Positions 1 through 6,823 are shown, numbered from the stretch's first letter. The stretch is 11,287 nucleotides of DNA from an uncultured Bacilli bacterium (GCA_947589725.1 CANQCQ010000019.1:1-11287); one strand, 5' to 3'. Notes: generated from the sequence alone by a model not told the origin. Program-made: numbers and translations.

Positions 1-713
1 GAAATGCTGCTAAAAATAGGTGCTTATGGGGACATACTGATTACTTAAAACTATTTGATAATGATAAAGAAAAAGTTACTAATCAAATTAATCAAGCTAT
101 AGGGCTATGTTTATTTCTTACTTTTCCAATGACATTTGGTATATCATTTTTATCAAAACCAATTTGGATACTATTTTATGGTCCTAGTAAAGTAGGTTAT
201 TCTTTACTTGCTTATTTTATATTTACAGGATTATTTTCAAGTGTTTTTGTTGTACTTGTAACTATTATTCAACTTTTTAAAGAATATAAAGTATTATTTA
301 GTAGTTTGTTAGTAGGAATATTAATTAAACTAGCATTTAATGTTACTTTAATAGGTTCTTTTTATAGACAAGGTTTTCCTCCATATTATGGTGTTATAAC
401 TGCAACAATATTAGGTAATCTTTTATCTATAATGATTTGTTTTATATTCTTAAATGTAAAAATACATGTTAATTTTGAAAAGTTATTAAGTAATTCTTTT
501 GATATATTATGTGGTAGTGTTTCAATGAACATTGTATTATTTATTTTAAAGTTTTTTATTCCTTTAAGTAGTCCAAATAGAATTCTAAATATATTTATCA
601 TTATGTTTTATGCTTTAATTGGTACAGCTGTATATCTAATTTATACTTATAAGTCAAAGACAATAGATAAATTATTAGGTAAAAATTTTATTCAAAAAAT
701 AATAAAGAGATAG
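1..713 (+). CDS. MurJ/SpoVB-type lipid-linked flippase (MOP superfamily), C-terminal part
   Basis: The frame is open from base 3 to the TAG at 711-713, so the gene enters from the left and 236 residues are visible. The ATG at 129 is internal: in-frame coding continues upstream of it. About six hydrophobic membrane segments can be seen, separated by short basic loops. The segment following KPIWILFYGPSKVGYSLLAY resembles the second half of the 14-helix MATE-like exporters of the MVF/PST group, which includes B. subtilis YtgP/MurJ and SpoVB. Those proteins flip undecaprenyl-linked precursors such as lipid II across the membrane. The convergent neighbours are FemABX transferases acting on lipid II, which favours a peptidoglycan role over polysaccharide export, but the N-terminal half that would separate these subfamilies is missing. 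Family call is fairly firm; substrate is inferred. Confidence 0.8.
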   Translation, partial: NAAKNRCLWGHTDYLKLFDNDKEKVTNQINQAIGLCLFLTFPMTFGISFLSKPIWILFYGPSKVGYSLLAYFIFTGLFSSVFVVLVTIIQLFKEYKVLFSSLLVGILIKLAFNVTLIGSFYRQGFPPYYGVITATILGNLLSIMICFIFLNVKIHVNFEKLLSNSFDILCGSVSMNIVLFILKFFIPLSSPNRILNIFIIMFYALIGTAVYLIYTYKSKTIDKLLGKNFIQKIIKR

Positions 714-728
714 GCCTATCTCTTTATT
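701..728. terminator. Perfect 28-bp palindrome, bidirectional terminator containing both stop codons
   Basis: Bases 701-714 and 715-728 are exact reverse complements with no spacer. The left arm holds the last codons and TAG of the flippase gene. The right arm holds the last codons and TAG (716-718, read on minus) of the FemABX gene. U-rich sequence follows on both sides: TTTATTGCTTTTATT on plus, and TTTATTATTTTTTG on minus. In RNA the hairpin would close over a GGCC loop. The tracts are interrupted, so efficiency may be moderate. Confidence 0.7.
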
Positions 729-2017
729 GCTTTTATTATGTTTTTAATTTTATGATAAATATCATAAGTAATATTATAGGTATGATACCATAATGGAGAT
801 ATTATTAAATCAAATTCTCCAAGTAATTCTACTACATGACCACCAAAACTTTTTTTAAATAGATAAAGTCCATATAAAGGATTATCTTTATTAAAATCAC
901 CAGTTATACCATAAAAGTTATATCTTTTATAACCATTATCTATAGCATACTTAATTCCAGCATAATGAACTGTGTAAGCAGATTGAAATTGTAGTAGGTT
1001 ATCATCTGTTCCCCCATAAAGTGATAATACTTCATTACCATATATTAGGAAAAGAATTCCACCTAATACTAATTTATTACCGTATTTTTCTTTGTATTCT
1101 TCAATTTTTTCTAATTGCTTGCTTAATCTTTCAATATCTTCTTTATCTTTTTTATTAGCAGTTTCAAATTTTTTCTCATTCATTTTAAGAAGATTATTGT
1201 CATGCTTATAAATTCTATCTTCAACTTGTGATTTTATTTGTTCTAATTCACTTTTAGTATTGTTTTCATAAAGATTAAAGTCGATTTCTGCTACTAATAC
1301 TTTTAAAATACCACTATCATGTAGAGCATCCCACATACTTTCATAATAAGATAATGGTCTATCTATAAATTCTCGTCTATCAGATGTATGCTCCATAATA
1401 TTTTTAAATATTTTAAGTTCATCTTTATTAATTTCACGAGTAATTATTCCAGATTTAACATTTTTTCTTAATATTTGTCTAGTTTTAGATTCCATATCTT
1501 TTTGAACTTCTTCTTCATTTCTACCATTTATTTCTATTACATGCATCCATCTTGGTTGAAGGGTGTCTTGTAAAAGATTAAATCCAAAATGTTTATAACC
1601 TAAATCAATTAAATTGTTAAAAGCTTCTTTATTGTTTTTTCCATTTTCTACAATATTACCAGAATTATCTCTTTCTTGATATTCTACATAAGGATCAATC
1701 TTTAACATAAAGGCATTTTCTTTTTTTAAAAATATTTTTATTTCTTTAGTAAAAGTACTTAATAAATCTTTATCATTGTAGTCAATTATCATACCTCTAG
1801 GAGAATAAAATAACTTTTTCTTTATAATAGGCACTTCTTTAGCAAGAAATAAAGCAGCTGCCTTTATTTCATCATTATCTTTTAATCCAATATAATATGG
1901 TATCCAATTATTTTTGCTTTTTAAATTTCCCCATTCTTTGGTTTGATGAAAAGTAACTTGAGGACTCTTTAAAACAAATTCTTTAAACTCTTTATCATTT
2001 AATTTTACTAACTTCAT
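716..2017 (-). CDS. FemABX-family peptidyltransferase (second gene of tandem pair)
   Basis: 433 residues, the usual size for FemA/FemB/MurM-type enzymes. These transfer amino acids from aminoacyl-tRNA to the stem-peptide lysine side chain of lipid II, or extend that bridge, at the inner face of the membrane. Family landmarks seen: YSPRG (71-75), LKIDP (105-109), LQPRW (153-157), a lysine/glutamate-rich helical coiled-coil arm (about 248-312) between the two GNAT-like halves, and FYGITGDF then FKKSFGG (368-375, 387-393). The start is ATG at 2017, preceded by AAGGAG (2025-2030) with a 7-nt spacer. That Shine-Dalgarno and start lie inside the last codons of the upstream fem gene, giving a 23-bp overlap and probable translational coupling. 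The donor amino acid and bridge position cannot be read from sequence. MurM- or MurN-like names would be guesses. Confidence 0.93.
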   Translation of the reverse strand: MKLVKLNDKEFKEFVLKSPQVTFHQTKEWGNLKSKNNWIPYYIGLKDNDEIKAAALFLAKEVPIIKKKLFYSPRGMIIDYNDKDLLSTFTKEIKIFLKKENAFMLKIDPYVEYQERDNSGNIVENGKNNKEAFNNLIDLGYKHFGFNLLQDTLQPRWMHVIEINGRNEEEVQKDMESKTRQILRKNVKSGIITREINKDELKIFKNIMEHTSDRREFIDRPLSYYESMWDALHDSGILKVLVAEIDFNLYENNTKSELEQIKSQVEDRIYKHDNNLLKMNEKKFETANKKDKEDIERLSKQLEKIEEYKEKYGNKLVLGGILFLIYGNEVLSLYGGTDDNLLQFQSAYTVHYAGIKYAIDNGYKRYNFYGITGDFNKDNPLYGLYLFKKSFGGHVVELLGEFDLIISPLWYHTYNITYDIYHKIKNIIKAIKR

Positions 2018-3311
2018 TATTTAACTCCTTTTTGCTTTTCTTTTTAACTATATTTCTATAGATAGGAACTAACTTAGTGAAGATAAAATACATTAATTTA
2101 TTAGTAATTAAGTCCCATTCTCCCAAAAACTCTATATAATCCCCACCAAATTTCTTTTTAAATTCATGAAGACCTAACAATGGATTATTTGAAGATAAAT
2201 CACCTATAGTTCCAAATTGATCATATATTTTAATATTATTTTCTTTACAATATTTAATATGTTCAAAATATGTATTGTAATTAACATAAGTTTCAGATAA
2301 ATCTGTATGATTACCTGCGTATAAGACCCAAGCTTTATCACCATAAGTAATAATCATATGAGCAGATAAAGTTAAATAATCACCATATTTACTCTTATAT
2401 TCTTTGTATTTTTTTATTTCCTCTGAAATGTTTTCTTTTTGCTTATTTAACTCAGATAATTTATTTTTAGCACTTTTACTAAGATTATCAATTGGCATTA
2501 TAGATATTTGATTATTTATATTTTTTAAATTATTTTCTAGAGCAGTAATTGTTCTATCAAAACATATTTTTCCTAAAAATAAAATAGCTTTAGTATTTTT
2601 ATTACCATTAAATATTTCATATAGTGTTTCATAATAATCTTCGGAATAAGAAACAAAATCTTTTCTAGTTTCAGTTAACATCATTAAATTATAAAACTCT
2701 TTAATATCTTTTTTAGAGCCAATTTCAACAATAGTATCCAATTTATGAGATTTAGCAATTCTTTGCTTAGTTGTTTTTGAAAAATGGCTTTCAATAGTTT
2801 CTAAATCTTTTGTTAAATCAATTCTAAAAGTATATCTAGGCTGCATAGTTTCAAAATTTTTAGTAAATCCAATATGCTTCCAACCTAGCTCTTTCATATT
2901 TTTGTATACTTGATCAATATTAAGTTTTTGAATATTTTCTTCATTCAAATAATTATATGATTTATATATTAAATCAGGATCTATCTTTAAAAAAATAGCT
3001 TTTTTACTTTTACAGAAAGTTTTTAATTTTTCTGTCATTGCTTTTATTAACTCTTTTTTACTATAATCTATGACAAAACCTCTAGGAGCATAAAAATAAC
3101 AATAGTTAAATGGTAAATGTTTTTGAAGTAGTAAAGTTGCTCCAACTATCTCATCACTTTCATTAACAAGTCCCAAATAATAAGGAGTTAAATGTTTTTT
3201 AATTTTACTAAATTCTCCCCATTCTGCTGATTGTAAGAAATGAGATTTTGTAGGATGATTAACTATATATTCATCAAATTGCTCTTTATCAATATTCTTA
3301 AGTTTTAACAT
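1995..3311 (-). CDS. FemABX-family peptidyltransferase (first gene of tandem pair)
   Basis: 438 residues, paralogous to the downstream gene but clearly diverged. Shared landmarks are YAPRG (74-78), LKIDP (108-112), MQPRY (156-160), a helical arm (about 254-305), FGTIGDL (366-372) and FKKKFGG (384-390). It should act on lipid II with aminoacyl-tRNA as donor. Paired Fem proteins commonly add successive residues of a bridge (family knowledge), so this one may add the first residue and its partner the second, or the two may use different amino acids. Start ATG at 3311 has GAGG (3319-3322) 7 nt upstream and a promoter at 3338-3367. The gene ends TGA-TAA in tandem. The basic C-terminal tail (KKKSKKEL) extends beyond the conserved core. 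Operon order on the minus strand is this gene, then the 716-2017 gene. Confidence 0.93.
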   Translation of the reverse strand: MLKLKNIDKEQFDEYIVNHPTKSHFLQSAEWGEFSKIKKHLTPYYLGLVNESDEIVGATLLLQKHLPFNYCYFYAPRGFVIDYSKKELIKAMTEKLKTFCKSKKAIFLKIDPDLIYKSYNYLNEENIQKLNIDQVYKNMKELGWKHIGFTKNFETMQPRYTFRIDLTKDLETIESHFSKTTKQRIAKSHKLDTIVEIGSKKDIKEFYNLMMLTETRKDFVSYSEDYYETLYEIFNGNKNTKAILFLGKICFDRTITALENNLKNINNQISIMPIDNLSKSAKNKLSELNKQKENISEEIKKYKEYKSKYGDYLTLSAHMIITYGDKAWVLYAGNHTDLSETYVNYNTYFEHIKYCKENNIKIYDQFGTIGDLSSNNPLLGLHEFKKKFGGDYIEFLGEWDLITNKLMYFIFTKLVPIYRNIVKKKSKKELNNEVSKIK

Positions 3312-3337
3312 TATAATGCCTCACTTTCTACAATTTT

Positions 3338-3367
3338 AGTATACCATAGAAAGATATTTATTAACAA
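3338..3367 (-). promoter_or_regulatory. Sigma-A promoter for the fem pair (extended -10)
   Basis: On the minus strand TATACT (3343-3338) is preceded by TG-G (3346-3344), an extended -10. TTGTTA (3367-3362) lies 18 bp upstream as a 4/6 -35. The -35 overlaps the U-tract of the preceding small gene's terminator, so the fem pair looks insulated from that gene. Confidence 0.6.
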
Positions 3368-3391
3368 AAAATGAACACATTTTGTGTTCAT
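3365..3391 (-). terminator. Intrinsic terminator of the small coiled-coil gene
   Basis: Arms 3371-3379 and 3383-3391 pair over 9 bp with a 3-nt loop. In the minus direction they are followed by TTTTTTG. The TGA stop of the small gene (3390-3388) lies inside the first transcribed arm. Confidence 0.8.
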
Positions 3392-3558
3392 AGCATGTAT
3401 AAATTATCATCATTTTGTATATAGACATTTTGCTTTTGTTTTATTAATGAATTTAGTTTCTCATTTATTTCTCTTAACAAGTTTTCAATATTAACAAGTC
3501 TTTGTTCACAATTATTTTGAATCATAGGAGACATAAATGGAAATGGTGGTTGATTCAT
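3388..3558 (-). CDS. Small Pro-rich coiled-coil protein, 56 aa, unknown function
   Basis: A short gene fills the gap between the fem pair and trmB. The protein begins MNQPPFPFMSPM, a Pro/Met/Phe-rich flexible segment. It continues with a helix whose L21, I24, L28, I31, L35 and L38 follow the 3-4 spacing of a two-heptad-plus coiled coil. It has one cysteine (C17) and a short polar tail ending LYML. AAGG (3570-3567) sits 8 nt before ATG 3558. An in-frame ATG at 3564 is only 2 nt from it and so is less likely. A perfect TATAAT lies upstream, and a terminator overlaps the stop. Own promoter, RBS and terminator make a real gene likely despite its size. I do not recognise the family. It has no signal peptide or membrane segment, so it is probably a cytoplasmic or surface-associated oligomer. 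Confidence 0.75.
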   Translation of the reverse strand: MNQPPFPFMSPMIQNNCEQRLVNIENLLREINEKLNSLIKQKQNVYIQNDDNLYML

Positions 3559-3581
3559 AAACATTACCTTACTTTCGATAT

Positions 3582-3613
3582 ATTATATGCTAAAAAGTTA
3601 GATAATGTGTTAA
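3582..3613 (-). promoter_or_regulatory. Promoter of the small coiled-coil gene
   Basis: A perfect TATAAT reads on the minus strand at 3587-3582. The best upstream match is TTAACA (3613-3608), 5/6 to the -35 consensus, but its 20-bp spacer is longer than usual. Transcription would begin near 3575, leaving a short leader. Confidence 0.55.
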
Positions 3614-3616
3614 AAT
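3608..3616 (+). promoter_or_regulatory. Extended -10 element for trmB
   Basis: TG-T-TAAAAT (3608-3616) is an extended -10 upstream of trmB, with no good -35. It overlaps the -35-like box of the divergent small gene, so RNA polymerase may bind the two promoters mutually exclusively. Confidence 0.45.
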
Positions 3617-3638
3617 ATCAAAAGAAGAAGGAAATTAT

Positions 3639-4265
3639 ATGAGACTTAGAAATTTAAAGAATAAAGATGAGATATTAAATAATTCAAAATATTTAGTTAA
3701 AAATCCAATGGATTATCGAGGAAATTGGATAAGTGCTTTTAAAAATAATAATCCAATTTATATAGAGATTGGAATGGGAAAAGGAAAATTTTTAATAGAA
3801 AATGCAATTAAATATCCAAACATTAATTTTATAGGTATAGAAAAATTTGATAATGTGTTAGCTAGAAGTTTACCTAAAATACCAGATAATTTGAATAATT
3901 TATTAATAGTTAGATTAGATGCTTTAAATATTGAAAAAATATTTTATAAAGAAATAGAAAAGATATATTTAAATTTTTCAGATCCTTGGCCTAAAGCTAG
4001 ACATCATTTAAGAAGATTAACAAGTAAAGTTTTTTTAAATAAATATGATTCTATATTTAAAAGTAGTTGTTTGATTAATATGAGAACAGATAATCAAAAC
4101 TTGTTTATATATTCTTTAGAGAGTCTTTCTGAATATGGATATAAGCTTAGTGATATTACATTTGATTTACATACATATTGTAGTGAAGATTTAATTACTA
4201 CAGAATATGAAGATAAATTTGTAGAACTTGGTATGCCGATTTATTCTTTAACAGCAAGTAAATAA
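3639..4265 (+). CDS. trmB: tRNA (guanine-N7-)-methyltransferase
   Basis: 208 residues, normal for bacterial TrmB, which methylates N7 of G46 in the tRNA variable loop using S-adenosylmethionine. The Rossmann-fold SAM motif IEIGMGKGKF is at 42-51, and the acidic residue ending strand 2 follows in GIEKFD (66-71). The family signature LNFSDPWPKARHHLRRL (111-127) carries the catalytic Asp and basic tRNA-contact residues. TDNQ (150-153) and TTEYEDKF (187-194) are the conserved C-terminal motifs. Start ATG at 3639 follows AAGGAA (3628-3633) at good spacing. It appears to be a single-gene unit between the divergent small gene and the lipoprotein operon, with a cytoplasmic tRNA-modification role. Confidence 0.96.
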   Translation: MRLRNLKNKDEILNNSKYLVKNPMDYRGNWISAFKNNNPIYIEIGMGKGKFLIENAIKYPNINFIGIEKFDNVLARSLPKIPDNLNNLLIVRLDALNIEKIFYKEIEKIYLNFSDPWPKARHHLRRLTSKVFLNKYDSIFKSSCLINMRTDNQNLFIYSLESLSEYGYKLSDITFDLHTYCSEDLITTEYEDKFVELGMPIYSLTASK

Positions 4266-4292
4266 TGTAAATAAAAGCAATTTATTTTTACA
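4266..4292 (+). terminator. Weak hairpin after trmB
   Basis: TGTAAA pairs with TTTACA (4266-4271 with 4287-4292). TAAA pairs with TTTA (4272-4275 with 4281-4284) with a 2-nt bulge. Only a poor U-tract follows, and the 3' arm doubles as the next promoter's -35, so read-through into the lipoprotein operon is plausible. Confidence 0.35.
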
Positions 4293-4314
4293 TTTATAAA
4301 AAATCTGTTATAAT
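4287..4314 (+). promoter_or_regulatory. Promoter of the lipoprotein/YtxGH operon
   Basis: TTTACA (4287-4292, 5/6 to consensus) is followed after 16 bp by a perfect TATAAT (4309-4314), itself preceded by TG-T (4306-4308). This is a strong sigma-A promoter giving a short leader before the lipoprotein ATG at 4335. Confidence 0.75.
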
Positions 4315-4334
4315 AAAATAAGAGTAGGTGAAAT

Positions 4335-5000
4335 ATGAAAAGATTAGTTGTTTTACTCTGCGTTATAATGCTGTTGATGACTGGTTGTACTGTTACTACT
4401 CTTAGCAATGTTGATATTGGTAGTAATATTAAAACTTTATTAACAGAAAAGACACAATTTTATAACGTTTATTTTGAAGGATATAAGTATTATGTACCAA
4501 AAGGATTAAAAATTCTTAAAAAAGATGATTATAATGCAACTTTTATAGATAGGTATGGGAATAAGTATTTTTTGTATGTAGATGCAATAAGTTATTTTCA
4601 TAAAGTAAAGAATACATATAAAGAAAATGATAAATCACATTACTCTAGAAAGCTAAGTTATAATAAGAAAGATGGTTATATTCAAATTGATAAACAAGAA
4701 GATGGTAATTTTTTAGTTAATTTTATGTTTAACTATGTAAAAATGGAAGCTTATGTTCCAGAAGATGAATTACTTTCTGTTGTTAATAATATGTGTTATA
4801 TCTTAAGAAGTGTTAAATTTAATAAAGTTATTTTAGAAAGCTTAATAGGAGAAAATGCATTAAATTATCAAGAAGAAAATTTTAGTTTATTTGATACTAA
4901 TACATCTAAGGAATCTTTCTTAGATGAAGTTGTAAGTAAATACGATAAAAATTATAAAGAATCTATTGATGAAGAAAAAATTGATTTAGATGATGAGTAA
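4335..5000 (+). CDS. Putative membrane lipoprotein, unknown function
   Basis: 221 residues with a type II signal peptide: MKR, then a hydrophobic stretch, then the lipobox LMTGC with the acylated cysteine at position 18. The mature protein should be anchored to the outer face of the membrane. Residues 45-150 look like one compact alpha/beta domain rich in Tyr, Phe and Lys (YYVPKGLKIL, YGNKYFLYVDAI). The last 40 residues are acidic and Ser-rich and probably extended. I do not recognise the domain. Start ATG 4335 has AGGTGA at 4326-4331. It is the first gene of a four-gene run ending at 6775. Its stop lies 13 bp before the next start, whose Shine-Dalgarno begins just after this stop. The operon context suggests envelope maintenance or division-site work, but this is inference. 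Confidence 0.8.
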   Translation: MKRLVVLLCVIMLLMTGCTVTTLSNVDIGSNIKTLLTEKTQFYNVYFEGYKYYVPKGLKILKKDDYNATFIDRYGNKYFLYVDAISYFHKVKNTYKENDKSHYSRKLSYNKKDGYIQIDKQEDGNFLVNFMFNYVKMEAYVPEDELLSVVNNMCYILRSVKFNKVILESLIGENALNYQEENFSLFDTNTSKESFLDEVVSKYDKNYKESIDEEKIDLDDE

Positions 5001-5013
5001 AAGAGGTGAACTC

Positions 5014-6063
5014 ATGGGTTTAGTAGATAAAATTAAAAATGCCTTATTTGAAGTTGAATATGTTGAAGAAGATAAAGAAGATAAAAAGAAAAACAAAAAT
5101 GAAACAGAAAATAAGGACAAACCTATAGCTAGAAAAGTTATATTAGCTAGTCAGAAGAAAAATACTGAGAATACTGAAAACAAAGACTTTGATAATCTTG
5201 ATAATGAGATAGAAACTTTAGATATAAGCGAAGATAAACCAAATGATTTTAAAATTATGGATGACAATGATTTTAAAGTAGATAATGATTATCCAATGGA
5301 TGAAGAAGAACCAGTTCAACCAGCACCAATTGAGACTCTTTATCAAGATGAGCCTAAGGTTGAACAAAGAGTAATTTATAAACAAGATTTAAATGAAAAA
5401 GGTCCATATGGTATTGATACAGCTTCTAAAAATTTAGTTCAAGATTATGGGAAAGCTTATGAAAAGAAAGAAGAAAGAACTGGATTTAAACCATCTCCAA
5501 TTATTTCTCCAATTTATGGTGTTCTTGATAAAAATTATAAAAAAGAAGATGTAAAAGATAAAAAAGAAGTTAGATTAAGCTCTTATTCTAGAGAAAGTAT
5601 TAATGTAGATGATATAAGAAATAAAGCTTATGGAGAAAAAGAAAAACCTAAAGTTGTAGAAAATAAAGAAGTCGAAGAGAAAAAGAATACTATTGTTGTT
5701 GAGGAAGAAGATGACTCAGATTTATTAGTAGATTTGAGTAAAGAAGGAGATAAACCATTAATAAAAGAAGTTACAATGGGAGATGCTTTAGAATATTTTC
5801 AAGATTTAGGGTTAGAATATAATGTAGATTATATGGATGTTAGTAAAGAAAAAGCTACTGGCAAACGTGTAAATAAAGTAGTAACAGAAGAGCCTGAATT
5901 ATTTTCTATTGAACCAGATGAGAAAAAAGATGATGCAGAAATATTAGAAGACACTGTAGTGAGTAATAATGAAGAGGTATCTGATAAGACAGAAATTGAC
6001 ATAGAAAATGATGGAGACAACTTGTTTGATTTAATTGAATCGATGTATAATGAAGAAAAATAG
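5014..6063 (+). CDS. Acidic, largely disordered protein with SepF-like amphipathic N-terminus
   Basis: 349 residues from ATG 5014, chosen because GAGGTGA (5003-5009) precedes it correctly. In-frame ATGs at 4990 and 4993 lie within the lipoprotein gene and lack an RBS. The N-terminus MGLVDKIKNALFEVEYVEED resembles the membrane-targeting helix plus acidic linker that starts SepF, the FtsZ anchor. The SepF core fold is not present, however. The body is dominated by Lys, Glu, Asp and Asn and is predicted disordered. Islands of hydrophobic and Pro-rich sequence interrupt it: PIARKVILASQK (37-48), FKPSPIISPIYGVLDKNY (158-175), the predicted helix TMGDALEYFQDLGLEY (254-269) and a C-terminal helix NLFDLIESMYNEE (336-348). 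These look like short binding motifs. A membrane-associated scaffold or adaptor for division or envelope proteins is possible. I cannot name the family. Confidence 0.75.
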   Translation: MGLVDKIKNALFEVEYVEEDKEDKKKNKNETENKDKPIARKVILASQKKNTENTENKDFDNLDNEIETLDISEDKPNDFKIMDDNDFKVDNDYPMDEEEPVQPAPIETLYQDEPKVEQRVIYKQDLNEKGPYGIDTASKNLVQDYGKAYEKKEERTGFKPSPIISPIYGVLDKNYKKEDVKDKKEVRLSSYSRESINVDDIRNKAYGEKEKPKVVENKEVEEKKNTIVVEEEDDSDLLVDLSKEGDKPLIKEVTMGDALEYFQDLGLEYNVDYMDVSKEKATGKRVNKVVTEEPELFSIEPDEKKDDAEILEDTVVSNNEEVSDKTEIDIENDGDNLFDLIESMYNEEK

Positions 6064-6075
6064 GAGGATAGTTAT

Positions 6076-6369
6076 ATGATAGATATTGTAGATGTATTTT
6101 TACCAATGCTTTTATACATATTTGGAATAATTTTGTTAATAATATTAATTATATTAGGCATAAAATTAATTGGTGTAGTTGATAAAGCTGACAAGTTAAT
6201 TGATAATGTTGAAGATAAAGTAAATACATTAAATGCTGCATTTTCTATTATTGATAGAACAACTGATAGTATTATTAGTGTAGGAAACACTGTTGTTAAA
6301 ACTATTAGTTCTCTATCTTCTAGAATATTGAATAGAAAAAAATATAAGGAGGATGAAGAGTATGAGTAA
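6076..6369 (+). CDS. Small single-pass membrane protein, DUF948/YtxG-like
   Basis: 97 residues: a short N-terminus, one strong transmembrane helix (about 8-34, rich in Ile and Leu), then a soluble helical segment (VDKADKLIDNVEDKVNTLNAAF) with the repeated small/hydrophobic spacing of DUF948 proteins, and a charged tail. DUF948 proteins such as B. subtilis YtxG are membrane proteins of poorly defined, stress-linked function, usually encoded beside YtxH, as here. A strong AGGAGG (6062-6067) overlaps the stop of the preceding gene and precedes ATG 6076. Its own 3' end contains the RBS of the YtxH-like gene and overlaps that gene by 8 bp, so the two are probably translationally coupled. The DUF948 assignment rests on architecture and neighbourhood more than on a diagnostic motif. 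Confidence 0.8.
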   Translation: MIDIVDVFLPMLLYIFGIILLIILIILGIKLIGVVDKADKLIDNVEDKVNTLNAAFSIIDRTTDSIISVGNTVVKTISSLSSRILNRKKYKEDEEYE

Positions 6370-6775
6370 AGAAAAACATTCTGGAATAGGAAAATTTATG
6401 GTTGGAGCTGCATTGGGTGCAGGACTAGGAGTATTATTTGCACCTAAGAAAGGTAGTGAAACTAGAGCTGAATTAAAGGCTAAAATTGATGAACTTATTA
6501 GTCAAGCTAAGGAAATTGATGTTGAAGAGGCTAAAGCAGAATTTTTAAATAAAGTAGATGATTTAAAAGCAGAATTAGCTGATTTAGACAAAGAAAAAGT
6601 TTTAGAAATTGCTAAAAAGAAAGCTGCAGATTTAAAAGAAAGAGCTCAAGAACTAGTTGATTATTCAATTGATAAAGGAACTCCTATCTTAAGAGATGCT
6701 GCTGAAGAGGTAAGACAAAAAGCAGTAGAAGTTACAAAAGAAGTACTAAAAAAATTAGAAAAAAAAGAAAAATAA
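6362..6775 (+). CDS. YtxH-like protein
   Basis: 137 residues from ATG 6362. The upstream in-frame ATG 6353 directly abuts AAGGAGG (6346-6352) and is too close, whereas 6362 has a 9-nt spacer. The N-terminus has the YtxH signature: a Gly/Ala-rich hydrophobic segment followed by LFAPKKGSETR (residues 25-35). The rest is a long amphipathic helical region rich in Ala, Lys and Glu (36-137), likely a coiled coil or helical rod. In B. subtilis YtxH is a general-stress protein of unknown mechanism, encoded with YtxG. This is the last gene of the operon and is followed by a good terminator at 6824. Confidence 0.88.
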   Translation: MSKEKHSGIGKFMVGAALGAGLGVLFAPKKGSETRAELKAKIDELISQAKEIDVEEAKAEFLNKVDDLKAELADLDKEKVLEIAKKKAADLKERAQELVDYSIDKGTPILRDAAEEVRQKAVEVTKEVLKKLEKKEK

Positions 6776-6823
6776 TTTTCCTAGTAAAGTAATAATTAAA
6801 GATATTAATATGTGGAAAATGAT

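Noticed and set aside
386..601. Minus-strand open frame inside the flippase gene
   Set aside because: Antisense to clear membrane-protein coding; no Shine-Dalgarno, promoter or recognisable product.
4990..5013. Upstream starts for the acidic scaffold gene
   Set aside because: They overlap the lipoprotein end without an RBS; the Shine-Dalgarno at 5003-5009 selects ATG 5014.
5829..6106. Two overlapping minus-strand open frames opposite the acidic scaffold gene
   Set aside because: Shadow frames produced by Glu/Asp/Lys-rich coding; low-complexity Ser/Leu translations without initiation signals.
6072..6290. Minus-strand open frame opposite the DUF948-like gene
   Set aside because: Mirror of a hydrophobic transmembrane coding segment; no RBS.
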